Assembly (NCBI GenBank): GCA_964598565.1
Contig: CAZRCG010000002.1
Location: 351,420 to 415,419 of the forward strand
Direction: 5' to 3'
DNA from: CAZRCG01 sp964598565
GTDB taxonomy: Bacteria > Bdellovibrionota > UBA2394
Length of the DNA: 64,000 nt
The notes beneath the pieces are model-generated. The model did not search any database. It saw only the letters and a program-made list of their open reading frames with translations, and was not told the DNA's origin. A program made the translations under genes and the position numbers. Positions 7,873 to 16,953 of this stretch are shown here, piece by piece (position 1 is the first letter of the stretch; each line of letters starts with the position of its first letter).

Positions 7873-9945
7873 TTACGTCAAAACAAACCTTCCTACAATT
7901 CCTTCTGCCACATTTGTGGGCACCACTTCGTACCGAAGAGGCTCTAAGGAATACGATGCACGTCCTTGAGTAACAGATCTCAAATCCGTTGAGTACCCAA
8001 AAACTTGAGATAATGGAGCTTCTCCTTTGATAACCTTATTTGCCCCCAGCTCGTCAATCTTAAGAATGCGCCCTCTTCGAGAATTGAGATCGCCAATTAC
8101 TGCGCTCATATACTCTTCGGGAACGACAACTTCGACAGACATTACCGGCTCCATCAAAAGAGGCTTGGCCTTTTTGAGGGCTTCTTTGACAGATAAACTC
8201 GCGGCCACGCGAAAAGCAAGATCCGTTGAAGTTTTCTCATCCATGCGCCCTTTGAGAAGTGTCACTTTTAAGTCAGCCAGCGGAGCCCCCACCAACATGC
8301 CAGAGCCCACCGCCTCACTGACACCCTCTTTTGCAGCAGCTACAAAACTCGATGGTAAGCCGGTCAATTCTGATTCGATGACGATGCCGGCACCCCGTTC
8401 TATGGGCGTTAGCCTCAGCCAAATGGCCCCATACTGCTCATTTCCAGCGATTTGGCGGCTGTAAGCATAGTCCGCCTCTACGGGCTGAGAAATAGTTTCA
8501 CGATACGATACCTGCGGTTTTCCAACGGTGGCGTTCACCTTAAACTCTCGCAAAAGTCGCTCCGTAATAATTTCGAGGTGCAATTCGCCCATGCCAGAAA
8601 TTAAGGTCTGACCAGTCTCCTCATTTATGCGCACCCTGAAACTGGGATCTTCCAGCATCAGTCGCTTAAGGGTCTCGGTCAGCTTTTCTTCGTCGGCTTT
8701 TGACTTGGGCTCAATAGCAATGGAGATCACCGCCTCAGGAAATGCGATGGCCTCCAGACAGATTGGCGCTCCTGAAGTACAAAGTGTGTCCCCCGTCGCC
8801 GTCCATTTGAGACCAATCACTGCGCAAATATCGCCCGCTGAAATTTCTTGAAGCTCCTCGCTCTGGTTGGCATGAACACGAAGTAAGCGAAGGATTCTTT
8901 CTTTTTTATTCTTCGATGAGTTTAGAACCTGTTCACCCTTCTGTAGTTTGCCTGAATAGACTCGCAAGTACGTCAGGGGTCCCGCAAAAGAGTCGGCCAC
9001 AATTTTAAACGCCAATGCGGCTAGAGGCTCTTCCGCCGCGATTCGACGGCTCACGGCCCTTGAGGGCTCTTGGGGATCAAACCCTGTAACACTCGCCACT
9101 TCGAGGGGCGAAGGCAAATAGTGAACGACAGCGTCGATCAGCGGCTGAACGCCTCGATTCTTGAATGAAGCCCCGACTAAAACAGGGGTTCCCTTTAAGG
9201 ACAACGTCACTCGACGAAGAGCTAGTCGAATTTCATCAGGCGTAATCGATTGGCCCTCCAAATATTTCTCTGCCACTTGATCGTCGATATTTGCAATGGC
9301 CTCAATCATCGCGTCTCGGGCGGCTTGAGCTTCTGTTTTGAGTGAGTCTTTGATCGGAACGGCCGTAAAGTTCTGGCCAGTTTGATCTTGACCCCAAATC
9401 AAAGCCTTTTCCTCTATAAGGTCTACGACGCCCTCAAAGTTCTCCTCTTTGCCAATTGGTATCTGAATGGCAATCGGCGTCGTCGCTAAACGAGTTCTCA
9501 TCATACCGAGGACGCGGTTAAAGTCTGCCCCTACCCGATCCATTTTGTTCACAAAGGCAATGCGAGGAACTCGATACTTATCGGCTTGGCGCCACACCGT
9601 TTCTGATTGAGGCTCCACGCCTGCCACAGCACAAAAGACGCCGACAGCACCATCGAGGACTCTCAAACTTCTCTCCACTTCAATGGTGAAATCGACGTGT
9701 CCCGGGGTATCAATTAGGTTGAGTTGAATATCTTTCCAGTAACAAGTTGTGGCCGCTGACGTTATCGTTATGCCGCGTTCTTGCTCTTGGACCATCCAGT
9801 CCATTTGGGTATTGCCTTCATCGACATCCCCAATTCTGTGAGTCACGCCTGTGTAAAATAGAATGCGCTCTGAAGTCGTCGTTTTTCCCGCATCGATATG
9901 GGCGATGATTCCAAAGTTTCTTATCTTATGAAGGTCACGACTCAT
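7873..9945 (-). CDS. fusA: Translation elongation factor EF-G
   Basis: The 690-residue translocase GTPase has the P loop NFGIIAHIDAGKTTTSERIL, switch I QERGITITSAATTC, switch II DTPGHVDFTIEVE and the NKMDRVGAD motif. Domains II-V follow, with the domain IV start near VSYRET and the domain V end KGRASYSLEP-like (QGRASYSLEP). The ATG at 9945 (MSRDLHKIRNF) fits the family start. A TTG five codons upstream is possible, but neither has a clear Shine-Dalgarno sequence. The gene upstream is the DUF115 gene rather than rpsG. Confidence 0.96.
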   Translation of the reverse strand: MSRDLHKIRNFGIIAHIDAGKTTTSERILFYTGVTHRIGDVDEGNTQMDWMVQEQERGITITSAATTCYWKDIQLNLIDTPGHVDFTIEVERSLRVLDGAVGVFCAVAGVEPQSETVWRQADKYRVPRIAFVNKMDRVGADFNRVLGMMRTRLATTPIAIQIPIGKEENFEGVVDLIEEKALIWGQDQTGQNFTAVPIKDSLKTEAQAARDAMIEAIANIDDQVAEKYLEGQSITPDEIRLALRRVTLSLKGTPVLVGASFKNRGVQPLIDAVVHYLPSPLEVASVTGFDPQEPSRAVSRRIAAEEPLAALAFKIVADSFAGPLTYLRVYSGKLQKGEQVLNSSKNKKERILRLLRVHANQSEELQEISAGDICAVIGLKWTATGDTLCTSGAPICLEAIAFPEAVISIAIEPKSKADEEKLTETLKRLMLEDPSFRVRINEETGQTLISGMGELHLEIITERLLREFKVNATVGKPQVSYRETISQPVEADYAYSRQIAGNEQYGAIWLRLTPIERGAGIVIESELTGLPSSFVAAAKEGVSEAVGSGMLVGAPLADLKVTLLKGRMDEKTSTDLAFRVAASLSVKEALKKAKPLLMEPVMSVEVVVPEEYMSAVIGDLNSRRGRILKIDELGANKVIKGEAPLSQVFGYSTDLRSVTQGRASYSLEPLRYEVVPTNVAEGIVGRFVLT

Positions 9946-10007
9946 GAATGGAGAAAACAAGAAATGTTCTATTTTGAAAAGCGAGAGAAGAGCCTTTTAT
10001 GATGTGC

Positions 10008-11723
10008 TTACTCTTGAGCTATTTGCAAGACCGCTTCGTCTAAACTATTGGATTCGAGAACGCCGATCACTTGCATCGTCCACAGCATCAAATCAGCGAC
10101 AAAGCATCGAGTGAGATCCCACTGCCGGGGACACCTTGAGTTTGAATGGCGGCTCTGTGTAAAATTGGCCTCAAGTAGCGCTCTTTCATACTCGATCAGA
10201 CGTGGATATATAATGAATTTCATGACTTGCCTAAAGGCATCGTCATGGCAAAAAATCTCTCGAACAACCGGAGCGAGCTTCAATTGAGAGACATCTCCGG
10301 AATCGCCCACGACTTTCATATCTTGCTTTAAAGTCTCCTCGAGCCGAGAGTGCAGGTGACTTAGGCTCTCCACCAGCTCTCGTCTTCGACGCTTGTGAAC
10401 TGCAAAAAACGATTGAGCATTCGCACGCGGTTTTCCAGCTAACTCGACATCCTGACGCAAGTTCGGCGGGCACGCAGCCTGAGACAGTATACCAAACTCC
10501 TTCAAGGAGGCTTCGAAAGTTATCCCCTGAGCTCCTCGAATTTTCGCCCCTCGTAGTGCGGTGTTGATATAGATTGCTTCGGGATTATCGGAAATCAAAT
10601 TTTCAATTTGAAACCGAAAGAGATTCCAGTCGGCTGTTGTATAAACCTGAGTTTGCCCGTCTTGACTCACGACAAGCCCGCCATTGGCTAAAGCTTGGAC
10701 ATCCCTCTGAGAGCGGGATTTCTCGCGTGCCGGATCAATAGTACCCTTCACATGAGATTCGTGACTATTCTCTGCAAAAGCCAAATTATGACCCACTAAG
10801 ATGACTTTTGAAGCGCCCAGAGCCTTGGCTAGAGCGAGATTCAAATTGCCTGCAGAACTGCCGGCCGACAAGACAGGAAGAAATCCTAAACCCAAAGCCT
10901 CTCGATACGGAGCAGCAGGGCCATAAACAAATCGTCGGCCCTGAAAGGCCTCAAACGTCTCAGGTAGCACCAGACTCGGCGCTACTAACGAAGTACGCTG
11001 AGGAATCTTAAGCCCCCTAAAGAAGTCGGTTACTATCGAAACTCGTTCGATCGCCGTGACAAAATCAGGTTCTATGCCACGATCGAGCATGGGTTTCAGC
11101 ACCGTATCTACCGCAATGATAATGAGACGGTCTTGGTAAGCTCTTAAATATTCCCAATGATCATTGAGAGATGGACCCGCCGCTACCGAAACAACCACAC
11201 AATCTCGGCCTTTAGCGAACAACGATTCAAGCGCACCAGACGAGAAAATGGTTTTCGAATTATCTAGAGTCGACTTAAATCCTAAAAAGGAATCATCAAT
11301 CGATGTGCCTGCAGATCGGTCGCAGTGATCGCGCGTTTCCATCAGAAGCGGCAAGAAGGCCTGCAAAAATCTCTCTTGAGATTTTAATCTCTCGCTACTT
11401 GTCACAAATTTAAGAAACTTCAGACCCGCTAAATTCTTAAAAAACTCAGTCTTAAGCTGCGACTGAATGGAGGCCAAGGAGTGAGCAATGATCCAGGAGA
11501 ATCGGGAATCGCTTTCCAGTTTCTGAACCCAAGGCTCTTGACGTAGATTCTTAAAAACTTCGGACTCAGTTTCAATAACGATAATCGACCTCAAGTAGGG
11601 GAGATCTCGTCGATAAATTTCGATCAAAAGGGGATCCACCCCATAGCAGACTAAGACAGCCGCCTGATCCAGTTGAACCGCATTCAGAATCTCAAGATCT
11701 TCGGGCTTCAAAGCTCCCCTCAC
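10008..11723 (-). CDS. DUF115 / Maf-type (motility accessory factor-like) protein inserted in the str operon
   Basis: The 571-residue protein has a DUF115 (MAF_flag10) core from about residue 155 to 385, recognised by VVVSVAAGPSLNDHWEYL (residues 176-193), IIIAVDTVLKPMLDRGIEPD and the later VILVGHNLAF. Family members include Maf proteins that transfer nonulosonic acids to flagellin and the archaeal pterin kinase MptE, so a sugar- or nucleotide-linked transferase is possible but the substrate is unknown. It lies between rpsG (73-bp gap) and fusA (62-bp gap), all on one strand, where no gene is expected. The annotated GTG start has CATAAT eight bases upstream and no good ribosome-binding site, so it may have its own promoter. 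Confidence 0.8.
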   Translation of the reverse strand: MRGALKPEDLEILNAVQLDQAAVLVCYGVDPLLIEIYRRDLPYLRSIIVIETESEVFKNLRQEPWVQKLESDSRFSWIIAHSLASIQSQLKTEFFKNLAGLKFLKFVTSSERLKSQERFLQAFLPLLMETRDHCDRSAGTSIDDSFLGFKSTLDNSKTIFSSGALESLFAKGRDCVVVSVAAGPSLNDHWEYLRAYQDRLIIIAVDTVLKPMLDRGIEPDFVTAIERVSIVTDFFRGLKIPQRTSLVAPSLVLPETFEAFQGRRFVYGPAAPYREALGLGFLPVLSAGSSAGNLNLALAKALGASKVILVGHNLAFAENSHESHVKGTIDPAREKSRSQRDVQALANGGLVVSQDGQTQVYTTADWNLFRFQIENLISDNPEAIYINTALRGAKIRGAQGITFEASLKEFGILSQAACPPNLRQDVELAGKPRANAQSFFAVHKRRRRELVESLSHLHSRLEETLKQDMKVVGDSGDVSQLKLAPVVREIFCHDDAFRQVMKFIIYPRLIEYERALLEANFTQSRHSNSRCPRQWDLTRCFVADLMLWTMQVIGVLESNSLDEAVLQIAQE

Positions 11724-11796
11724 AGAAAGTCATTATGAAGCGCCAAAGATCAAAAAGAAAGAGTTAGAGCTCGGAACCAAATGAAAGGGTGCAGCC

Positions 11797-12267
11797 TTAC
11801 CAGCGGAAATGAGCAAACGCTCGGTTGGCTTCAGCCATTTTGTGGACGTCTTCGCGCTTCTTCATCGCGCCACCACGACCCTGAGCCGCCTCATAAAGCT
11901 CTGCAGAGAGCTTCTCGGCCATGGAGCGTCCGACACGACTGCGTGCGCTCTGGATGATCCAGCGGCAACTCAACGTCAACCTTCGCTCCGGTCGCACTTC
12001 CATAGGAACCTGATAGTTGGCCCCACCCACTCGACGGGAACGAACTTCAATCTCAGGTTTAACATTATCGACGGCCTTCTTAAAAACCTTCAATCCGTTT
12101 TCACCCTTTTTCTCTAAGTCGGTAAACGAACCATAAACAATATTGGACGCCTTCGTCTTTTTTCCGTCCCACATCAACATATTAATGAACTTTGATACTA
12201 CCAAATCACCATGCTTAAAATCGGGGGAAACGGGGGCTCTTTTTAAGACTCTTTTTCTTCTGGGCAT
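11797..12267 (-). CDS. rpsG: 30S ribosomal protein S7
   Basis: The 156-residue protein has the S7 motifs FINMLMWDGKKTKASNIVYG, VDNVKPEIEVRSRRVGGANY and QVPMEVRPERRLTLSCRW, and ends KREDVHKMAEANRAFAHFRW. S7 is the primary assembly protein of the 30S head and touches the E-site tRNA. It follows rpsL by 27 bp. The gene after it is unusually not fusA. Confidence 0.97.
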   Translation of the reverse strand: MPRRKRVLKRAPVSPDFKHGDLVVSKFINMLMWDGKKTKASNIVYGSFTDLEKKGENGLKVFKKAVDNVKPEIEVRSRRVGGANYQVPMEVRPERRLTLSCRWIIQSARSRVGRSMAEKLSAELYEAAQGRGGAMKKREDVHKMAEANRAFAHFRW

Positions 12268-12294
12268 TACTAAATCCTCATCTATGACAAATTA

Positions 12295-12675
12295 TTAGGT
12301 CGACTGTTTTGGCCGCTTCGCGCCGTACTTAGAACGACTTTGCTTTCGATTGGCCACACCCGAAGAATCGAGCGCGCCTCGCACGATATGGTAACGAACG
12401 CCCGGCAAATCCTTCACTCGTCCACCACGCACTAAAACAACACTGTGCTCTTGAAGATTGTGACCAATACCGCCGATATAGGCCGTAACTTCTTCTTTAT
12501 TCGTGAGACGAACCCGCGCAATTTTTCTTAACGCCGAGTTGGGCTTCTTAGGTGTCATCGTTTTAACGGACACACAAACCCCTCGTTTTTGAGGGGCGCA
12601 TTTTAGAGCGGGAGATTTCGATTTATATCGATTTTTGTCCCGGCCCTTCCGTATCAACTGGTTAATTGTAGGCAT
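12295..12675 (-). CDS. rpsL: 30S ribosomal protein S12
   Basis: The 126-residue protein starts MPTINQLIRKGR and keeps the decoding-centre loops TMTPKKPNSALRKIARVRLT and GRVKDLPGVRYHIVRG. The lysines where streptomycin resistance substitutions usually arise (PKKPNS and GRVKDLPG) are both unchanged, so a sensitive-type S12 is expected. It opens the str section after a 71-bp gap from rpoC, in which no convincing terminator is visible. Confidence 0.97.
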   Translation of the reverse strand: MPTINQLIRKGRDKNRYKSKSPALKCAPQKRGVCVSVKTMTPKKPNSALRKIARVRLTNKEEVTAYIGGIGHNLQEHSVVLVRGGRVKDLPGVRYHIVRGALDSSGVANRKQSRSKYGAKRPKQST

Positions 12676-12746
12676 TCATCACTCCATTCTTAACAAAGAA
12701 GATCTATGTCTTTAGTCCTCTTTTAGTCAATTATCCATCTTTCAAA

Positions 12747-15700
12747 TCAACTGCCAGCGGCCAAACTGGGGCCTTGGCCAGTCGCATCAAAGTCCACATC
12801 ATCGAAGAAGGCGTCCTCGCCCCCTTCTACTGAAATCTCAGCGTCTTTAAACTCGGGCATACCAGTTCCAGCCGGCAATAAACGACCCATAATAATATTC
12901 TCCTTGAGTCCGAACAGAAGATCCGTACGGCTTGCAATCGCAGCCTCTGTAAAGACCTTTGTCGTCTCTTGGAAGCTCGCTGCCGACAGAATTGAGTCCG
13001 TATTCAAAGCCGCCTTCGTAATACCTAAAAGCATCGGCTCTGCGGTGGCTGGCTTTTTGCCTTCGCTAATGAGCTTCTCATTTACATCATCAAAAACCCA
13101 TCGACTCACGGGTTCACCTTCCAAGAAAGTGGATTCATTGGCCTTCACGATGCGCACCTTACGAAGCATCTGGCGAACAATCACTTCCATATGCTTATCG
13201 TTAATCTTAACGCCCTGAAGTCGATAGACCTCTTGAATTTCGTCCACGAGATATTTCGCAAGAGCTTTCACTCCTAAAACTCTCAAAATATCATGCGGAT
13301 TAATCGCCCCTTCTACCAAGGCCTCTCCGGCTCTCACCAAATCACCTTCACGGATGATAATATGTCGAGATTTTGGAATGAGGTACTCAGTGGGCTCGCC
13401 CTTCTCAGACGTTACGATGACCTTTCGTTTACCTTTAGTGTCTTTACCAAAAGAAACATATCCATCGATGTCAGAGATAACCGCCACATGATCGCGCGGA
13501 ATTCTGGCTTCGAATAATTCAGCAACTCGGGGCAAACCTCCCGTAATATCTCTCGACTTGATGTTTTCTTTTGCCATCTTCGCCAAAACATCCCCCGGTC
13601 GAACTTCTTGACCCGGGGAAACCGAAATCGACGCATTGAGAGGTAACCAGTAGCGAACCTCCGTACCTGTCTTGGGATTAATCAATGCAGCGCCTGTTTG
13701 AGCATCGACGATTACCAATCGAGGTCGGAGATCGCCGCTACCGCGATTCTCAATAACGATCTTGCGAGATAAGCCTGTCGCCGCGTCGCGCTGCTCTTTG
13801 AAGGTCACTCCTTCTACAAGATCTTCATATTTAATCTTACCGCTAAACTCTGTCAAAATCGGCACTGCGAAAGGATCCCAGTCGGCTACCGACTGGCCTA
13901 CTTTAACCTTACCGTCAGGAGCGACTCGCAAGCGAGCACCTGATACGAGGCGATGTCGCTCAAGTTCACGGTCGCCCGAATCGACAATTACAATTTCTGC
14001 ATTTCGATTTAAGACAACCGTCTCGTTATTACGGTTGGTAATAACTTGCGCATTCATCACCTTCAGAATCCCGTCGTGGCGAATTTCAATCGTACTTTGT
14101 TCAGCCATCGCACTGGCGGTTCCCCCAATGTGAAACGTTCGCATGGTGAGCTGGGTTCCTGGCTCTCCAATGGACTGAGCGGCGACAATTCCTACGGCTT
14201 CACCTGCACTCACAATCGCTCCTCGTGCGAGATCGCGTCCATAGCACAGAGCGCAAATACCTCTCTGGCTCTTGCACGTCAGAGGGCTTCGAATGGCAAC
14301 TCGTTGTATCTGAAGAGCTTCAATCTGTTTCACAGCTTCTTCGTGGAACTCTTCATTCATTTTTACCAAAGTTTTTTTGGTTACGGGATCTTTAACATCA
14401 TGCAGCGCCATTCGACCCAAGAGTCTTTCAGACAACGGCTCTATAATTTCGCCACTCTCTACCAGAGACTCAGCTTCGATACCTTCCAACGTCCCACAAT
14501 CGAACTCACGAATTACCGAATCTTGCGCAACATCTACAAGTCTTCGGGTAAGGTACCCGGCATTTGCCGTCTTGAGCGCCGTATCGGCCAAACCTTTTCG
14601 AGCACCGTGGGTCGAAATAAAGTATTCAAGAACCGTCAACCCTTCGCGGAAGTTCGAAATAATGGGTGTTTCAATGATTTCGCCCGACGGCTTCGCCATA
14701 AGGCCCCGCATCCCTGCGAGCTGCCGAATTTGCTGATTGCTACCCCGAGCGCCGGAGTCAGCCATCATAAAAATTGTATTGAAAGACTTGCCCTTTACCG
14801 TATCGCCTTTGCGATCTGGAAATCGTTCGTCACGAACCGGAGCCTGGGGTTTAAATTCCTGAACTCCTAAATTCGCCATCATGTCTTTGGCAATCTTGTC
14901 GGACAGAGATGTCCAAATATCGATTACCTTATTATAACGTTCCCCGTCGGTAATAATACCTTCGGCGTATTGGGATTCGATTTCCTTAATCTCCTTTTTA
15001 GCATCTGCTAAAAACTTCACCTTCGACTCAGGAATGACGATATCGCTCATGGAAATCGACATTCCGAATTTGGTTGAAAATTCATATCCCAGATTCTTCA
15101 GACGATCCGCCATAAGAACCGTTTTCTTTTGACCCGCCTTCTTGAAAGCAATCTCCACCAAATGCGCCAAGGCCTTCTTATCGAGCTCCTTATTGACATA
15201 AGAAAACGGAACTTCTTCTGGAACAACCGAACGAACAATAGCACGACCAGCGGTTGTTATTTCTCGTTTACCATCGATGCGGCAGAAAATTCGAGAATTC
15301 AGCCCGAGGCCACCTTGTTCATAGGCCACACGAACTTCGTCAGCGTTCAAAAATAGCTTACCTTCGCCCAAACCATAGGGCTCTTCTCGAGTCATGGTAT
15401 AAAGACCAAGCACGATATCTTGGGTGGGAGAAATGATGGGCTTGCCACTGGCAGGGGACAAAAGATTGTTGGTCGACATCATCAATACGCGTGCTTCCAC
15501 TTGAGCTTCAATGGACAAAGGAATATGCACCGCCATCTGATCGCCGTCAAAATCCGCATTGAACGCCGTACAAACCAAGGGATGTAGTTGAATCGCTTTG
15601 CCTTCAATAAGAACTGGTTCGAAAGCTTGAATTCCAAGACGGTGAAGCGTCGGAGCTCGATTCAACAAAACTGGATGCTCTTTGATCACCTCTTCCAGAA

Positions 15701-16931
15701 CGTCATAGACCTCAGGCGCTTCAATTTCGACCATACGCTTCGCGGCTTTAATTGTGCTGACATAACCTCGCTCTTCAAGCTTATTGAAAATGAACGGTTT
15801 GAACAGTTCGAGAGCCATTTTCTTAGGCAGCCCGCACTGATGGAGACGCAAATTCGGACCTACCACGATAACGGAACGTCCTGAGTAATCGACCCGTTTT
15901 CCGAGCAAATTCTGTCGGAAACGACCTTGTTTACCCTTAATCATATCCGACAAAGATTTTAAAGGTCGCTTGTTAGAACCAGTGACAACTTTACCGCGTC
16001 GACCGTTGTCAAACAACGAATCAACAGACTCTTGAAGCATACGCTTCTCATTGCGAAGAATAATCTCTGGAGCATCCAGTTCTTGAAGACGTTTTAACCG
16101 ATTATTTCGATTAATCACTCGACGATAGAGATCGTTCAAATCGCTTGTTGCAAACCGGCCACCATCCAATGGAACTAACGGACGAAGGTCTGGTGGTAAT
16201 ACAGGAAGAACATCTAAGACCATCCAGTCAGGTTTATTCTCAGACTGACAGAACGCCTCAATGACACGAAGGCGTTTCACTAACTTCTTTCGCTTAGCCT
16301 CAGAGGCAACCTCGGCAAGCTCTTCTCGTAAAATTTTTCGTAGCCCCTCCAAGTCTGTTTTTTGGAGAAGTTCCTTGATCGACTCCGCTCCCATTCCTGC
16401 GGTGAACTCTGCCCCAAATTGGTCCTGAGCCCGACGAAATTCTGCTTCACTCAGCACCTGGCCCACTTTAAAGGGCGTCTCTCCCGTATCAATGACGACA
16501 TAACTCTCGTAATAAAGAACGCGCTCAAGCTCTCTCAGAGTTAAATCCAAAATCGCGCCAATCCGAGAAGGAAGGCTCTTCAAGAACCAAATATGAGCTA
16601 CCGGAGTTGCCAGCTTGATATGGCCCATACGTTCTCGGCGAACCTTACTCTCAATAACCTCGGTACCACACTTTTCGCATACAACCCCTCGGTGCTTCAT
16701 GCGCTTATATTTGCCGCAAATACATTCGTAGTCCTTGATAGGACCAAAAATGGCTCCGCAAAAAAGTCCACCTCTTTCCGGCTTGAAAGTTCGATAGTTA
16801 ATTGTCTCTGGCTTCTTTACTTCGCCGTAAGACCACTCAAGAATCTGCTCGGGTGACGCGATTGAAACCTTAAAGGCTTCAATCGAACTTGGATTTTTAG
16901 GTTTTTGGAATAAATTGAAAAAATTTTCCAC
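12747..16931 (-). CDS. rpoC: RNA polymerase beta' subunit
   Basis: The 1394-residue protein has the N-terminal zinc-binding element CICGKYKRMKHRGVVCEKCG, the clamp and rudder regions, and the catalytic NADFDGDQMAVHIPLS loop whose three aspartates hold Mg2+. The second zinc site is in CKSQRGICALCYGRDLARGA, followed by bridge-helix/trigger-loop segments such as GEPGTQLTMRTFHIGG. The length is close to E. coli (1407). It starts 22 bp after rpoB, so the two are cotranscribed. Confidence 0.98.
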   Translation of the reverse strand: MENFFNLFQKPKNPSSIEAFKVSIASPEQILEWSYGEVKKPETINYRTFKPERGGLFCGAIFGPIKDYECICGKYKRMKHRGVVCEKCGTEVIESKVRRERMGHIKLATPVAHIWFLKSLPSRIGAILDLTLRELERVLYYESYVVIDTGETPFKVGQVLSEAEFRRAQDQFGAEFTAGMGAESIKELLQKTDLEGLRKILREELAEVASEAKRKKLVKRLRVIEAFCQSENKPDWMVLDVLPVLPPDLRPLVPLDGGRFATSDLNDLYRRVINRNNRLKRLQELDAPEIILRNEKRMLQESVDSLFDNGRRGKVVTGSNKRPLKSLSDMIKGKQGRFRQNLLGKRVDYSGRSVIVVGPNLRLHQCGLPKKMALELFKPFIFNKLEERGYVSTIKAAKRMVEIEAPEVYDVLEEVIKEHPVLLNRAPTLHRLGIQAFEPVLIEGKAIQLHPLVCTAFNADFDGDQMAVHIPLSIEAQVEARVLMMSTNNLLSPASGKPIISPTQDIVLGLYTMTREEPYGLGEGKLFLNADEVRVAYEQGGLGLNSRIFCRIDGKREITTAGRAIVRSVVPEEVPFSYVNKELDKKALAHLVEIAFKKAGQKKTVLMADRLKNLGYEFSTKFGMSISMSDIVIPESKVKFLADAKKEIKEIESQYAEGIITDGERYNKVIDIWTSLSDKIAKDMMANLGVQEFKPQAPVRDERFPDRKGDTVKGKSFNTIFMMADSGARGSNQQIRQLAGMRGLMAKPSGEIIETPIISNFREGLTVLEYFISTHGARKGLADTALKTANAGYLTRRLVDVAQDSVIREFDCGTLEGIEAESLVESGEIIEPLSERLLGRMALHDVKDPVTKKTLVKMNEEFHEEAVKQIEALQIQRVAIRSPLTCKSQRGICALCYGRDLARGAIVSAGEAVGIVAAQSIGEPGTQLTMRTFHIGGTASAMAEQSTIEIRHDGILKVMNAQVITNRNNETVVLNRNAEIVIVDSGDRELERHRLVSGARLRVAPDGKVKVGQSVADWDPFAVPILTEFSGKIKYEDLVEGVTFKEQRDAATGLSRKIVIENRGSGDLRPRLVIVDAQTGAALINPKTGTEVRYWLPLNASISVSPGQEVRPGDVLAKMAKENIKSRDITGGLPRVAELFEARIPRDHVAVISDIDGYVSFGKDTKGKRKVIVTSEKGEPTEYLIPKSRHIIIREGDLVRAGEALVEGAINPHDILRVLGVKALAKYLVDEIQEVYRLQGVKINDKHMEVIVRQMLRKVRIVKANESTFLEGEPVSRWVFDDVNEKLISEGKKPATAEPMLLGITKAALNTDSILSAASFQETTKVFTEAAIASRTDLLFGLKENIIMGRLLPAGTGMPEFKDAEISVEGGEDAFFDDVDFDATGQGPSLAAGS

Positions 16932-16953
16932 GTTTATGATCCTCCGCTAAGTC

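Noticed and set aside
14046..14870. A 274-codon open frame on the plus strand inside rpoC
   Set aside because: It lies opposite the rpoC reading frame, has no recognisable domain or ribosome-binding site, and its composition is what the complement of rpoC codons gives.
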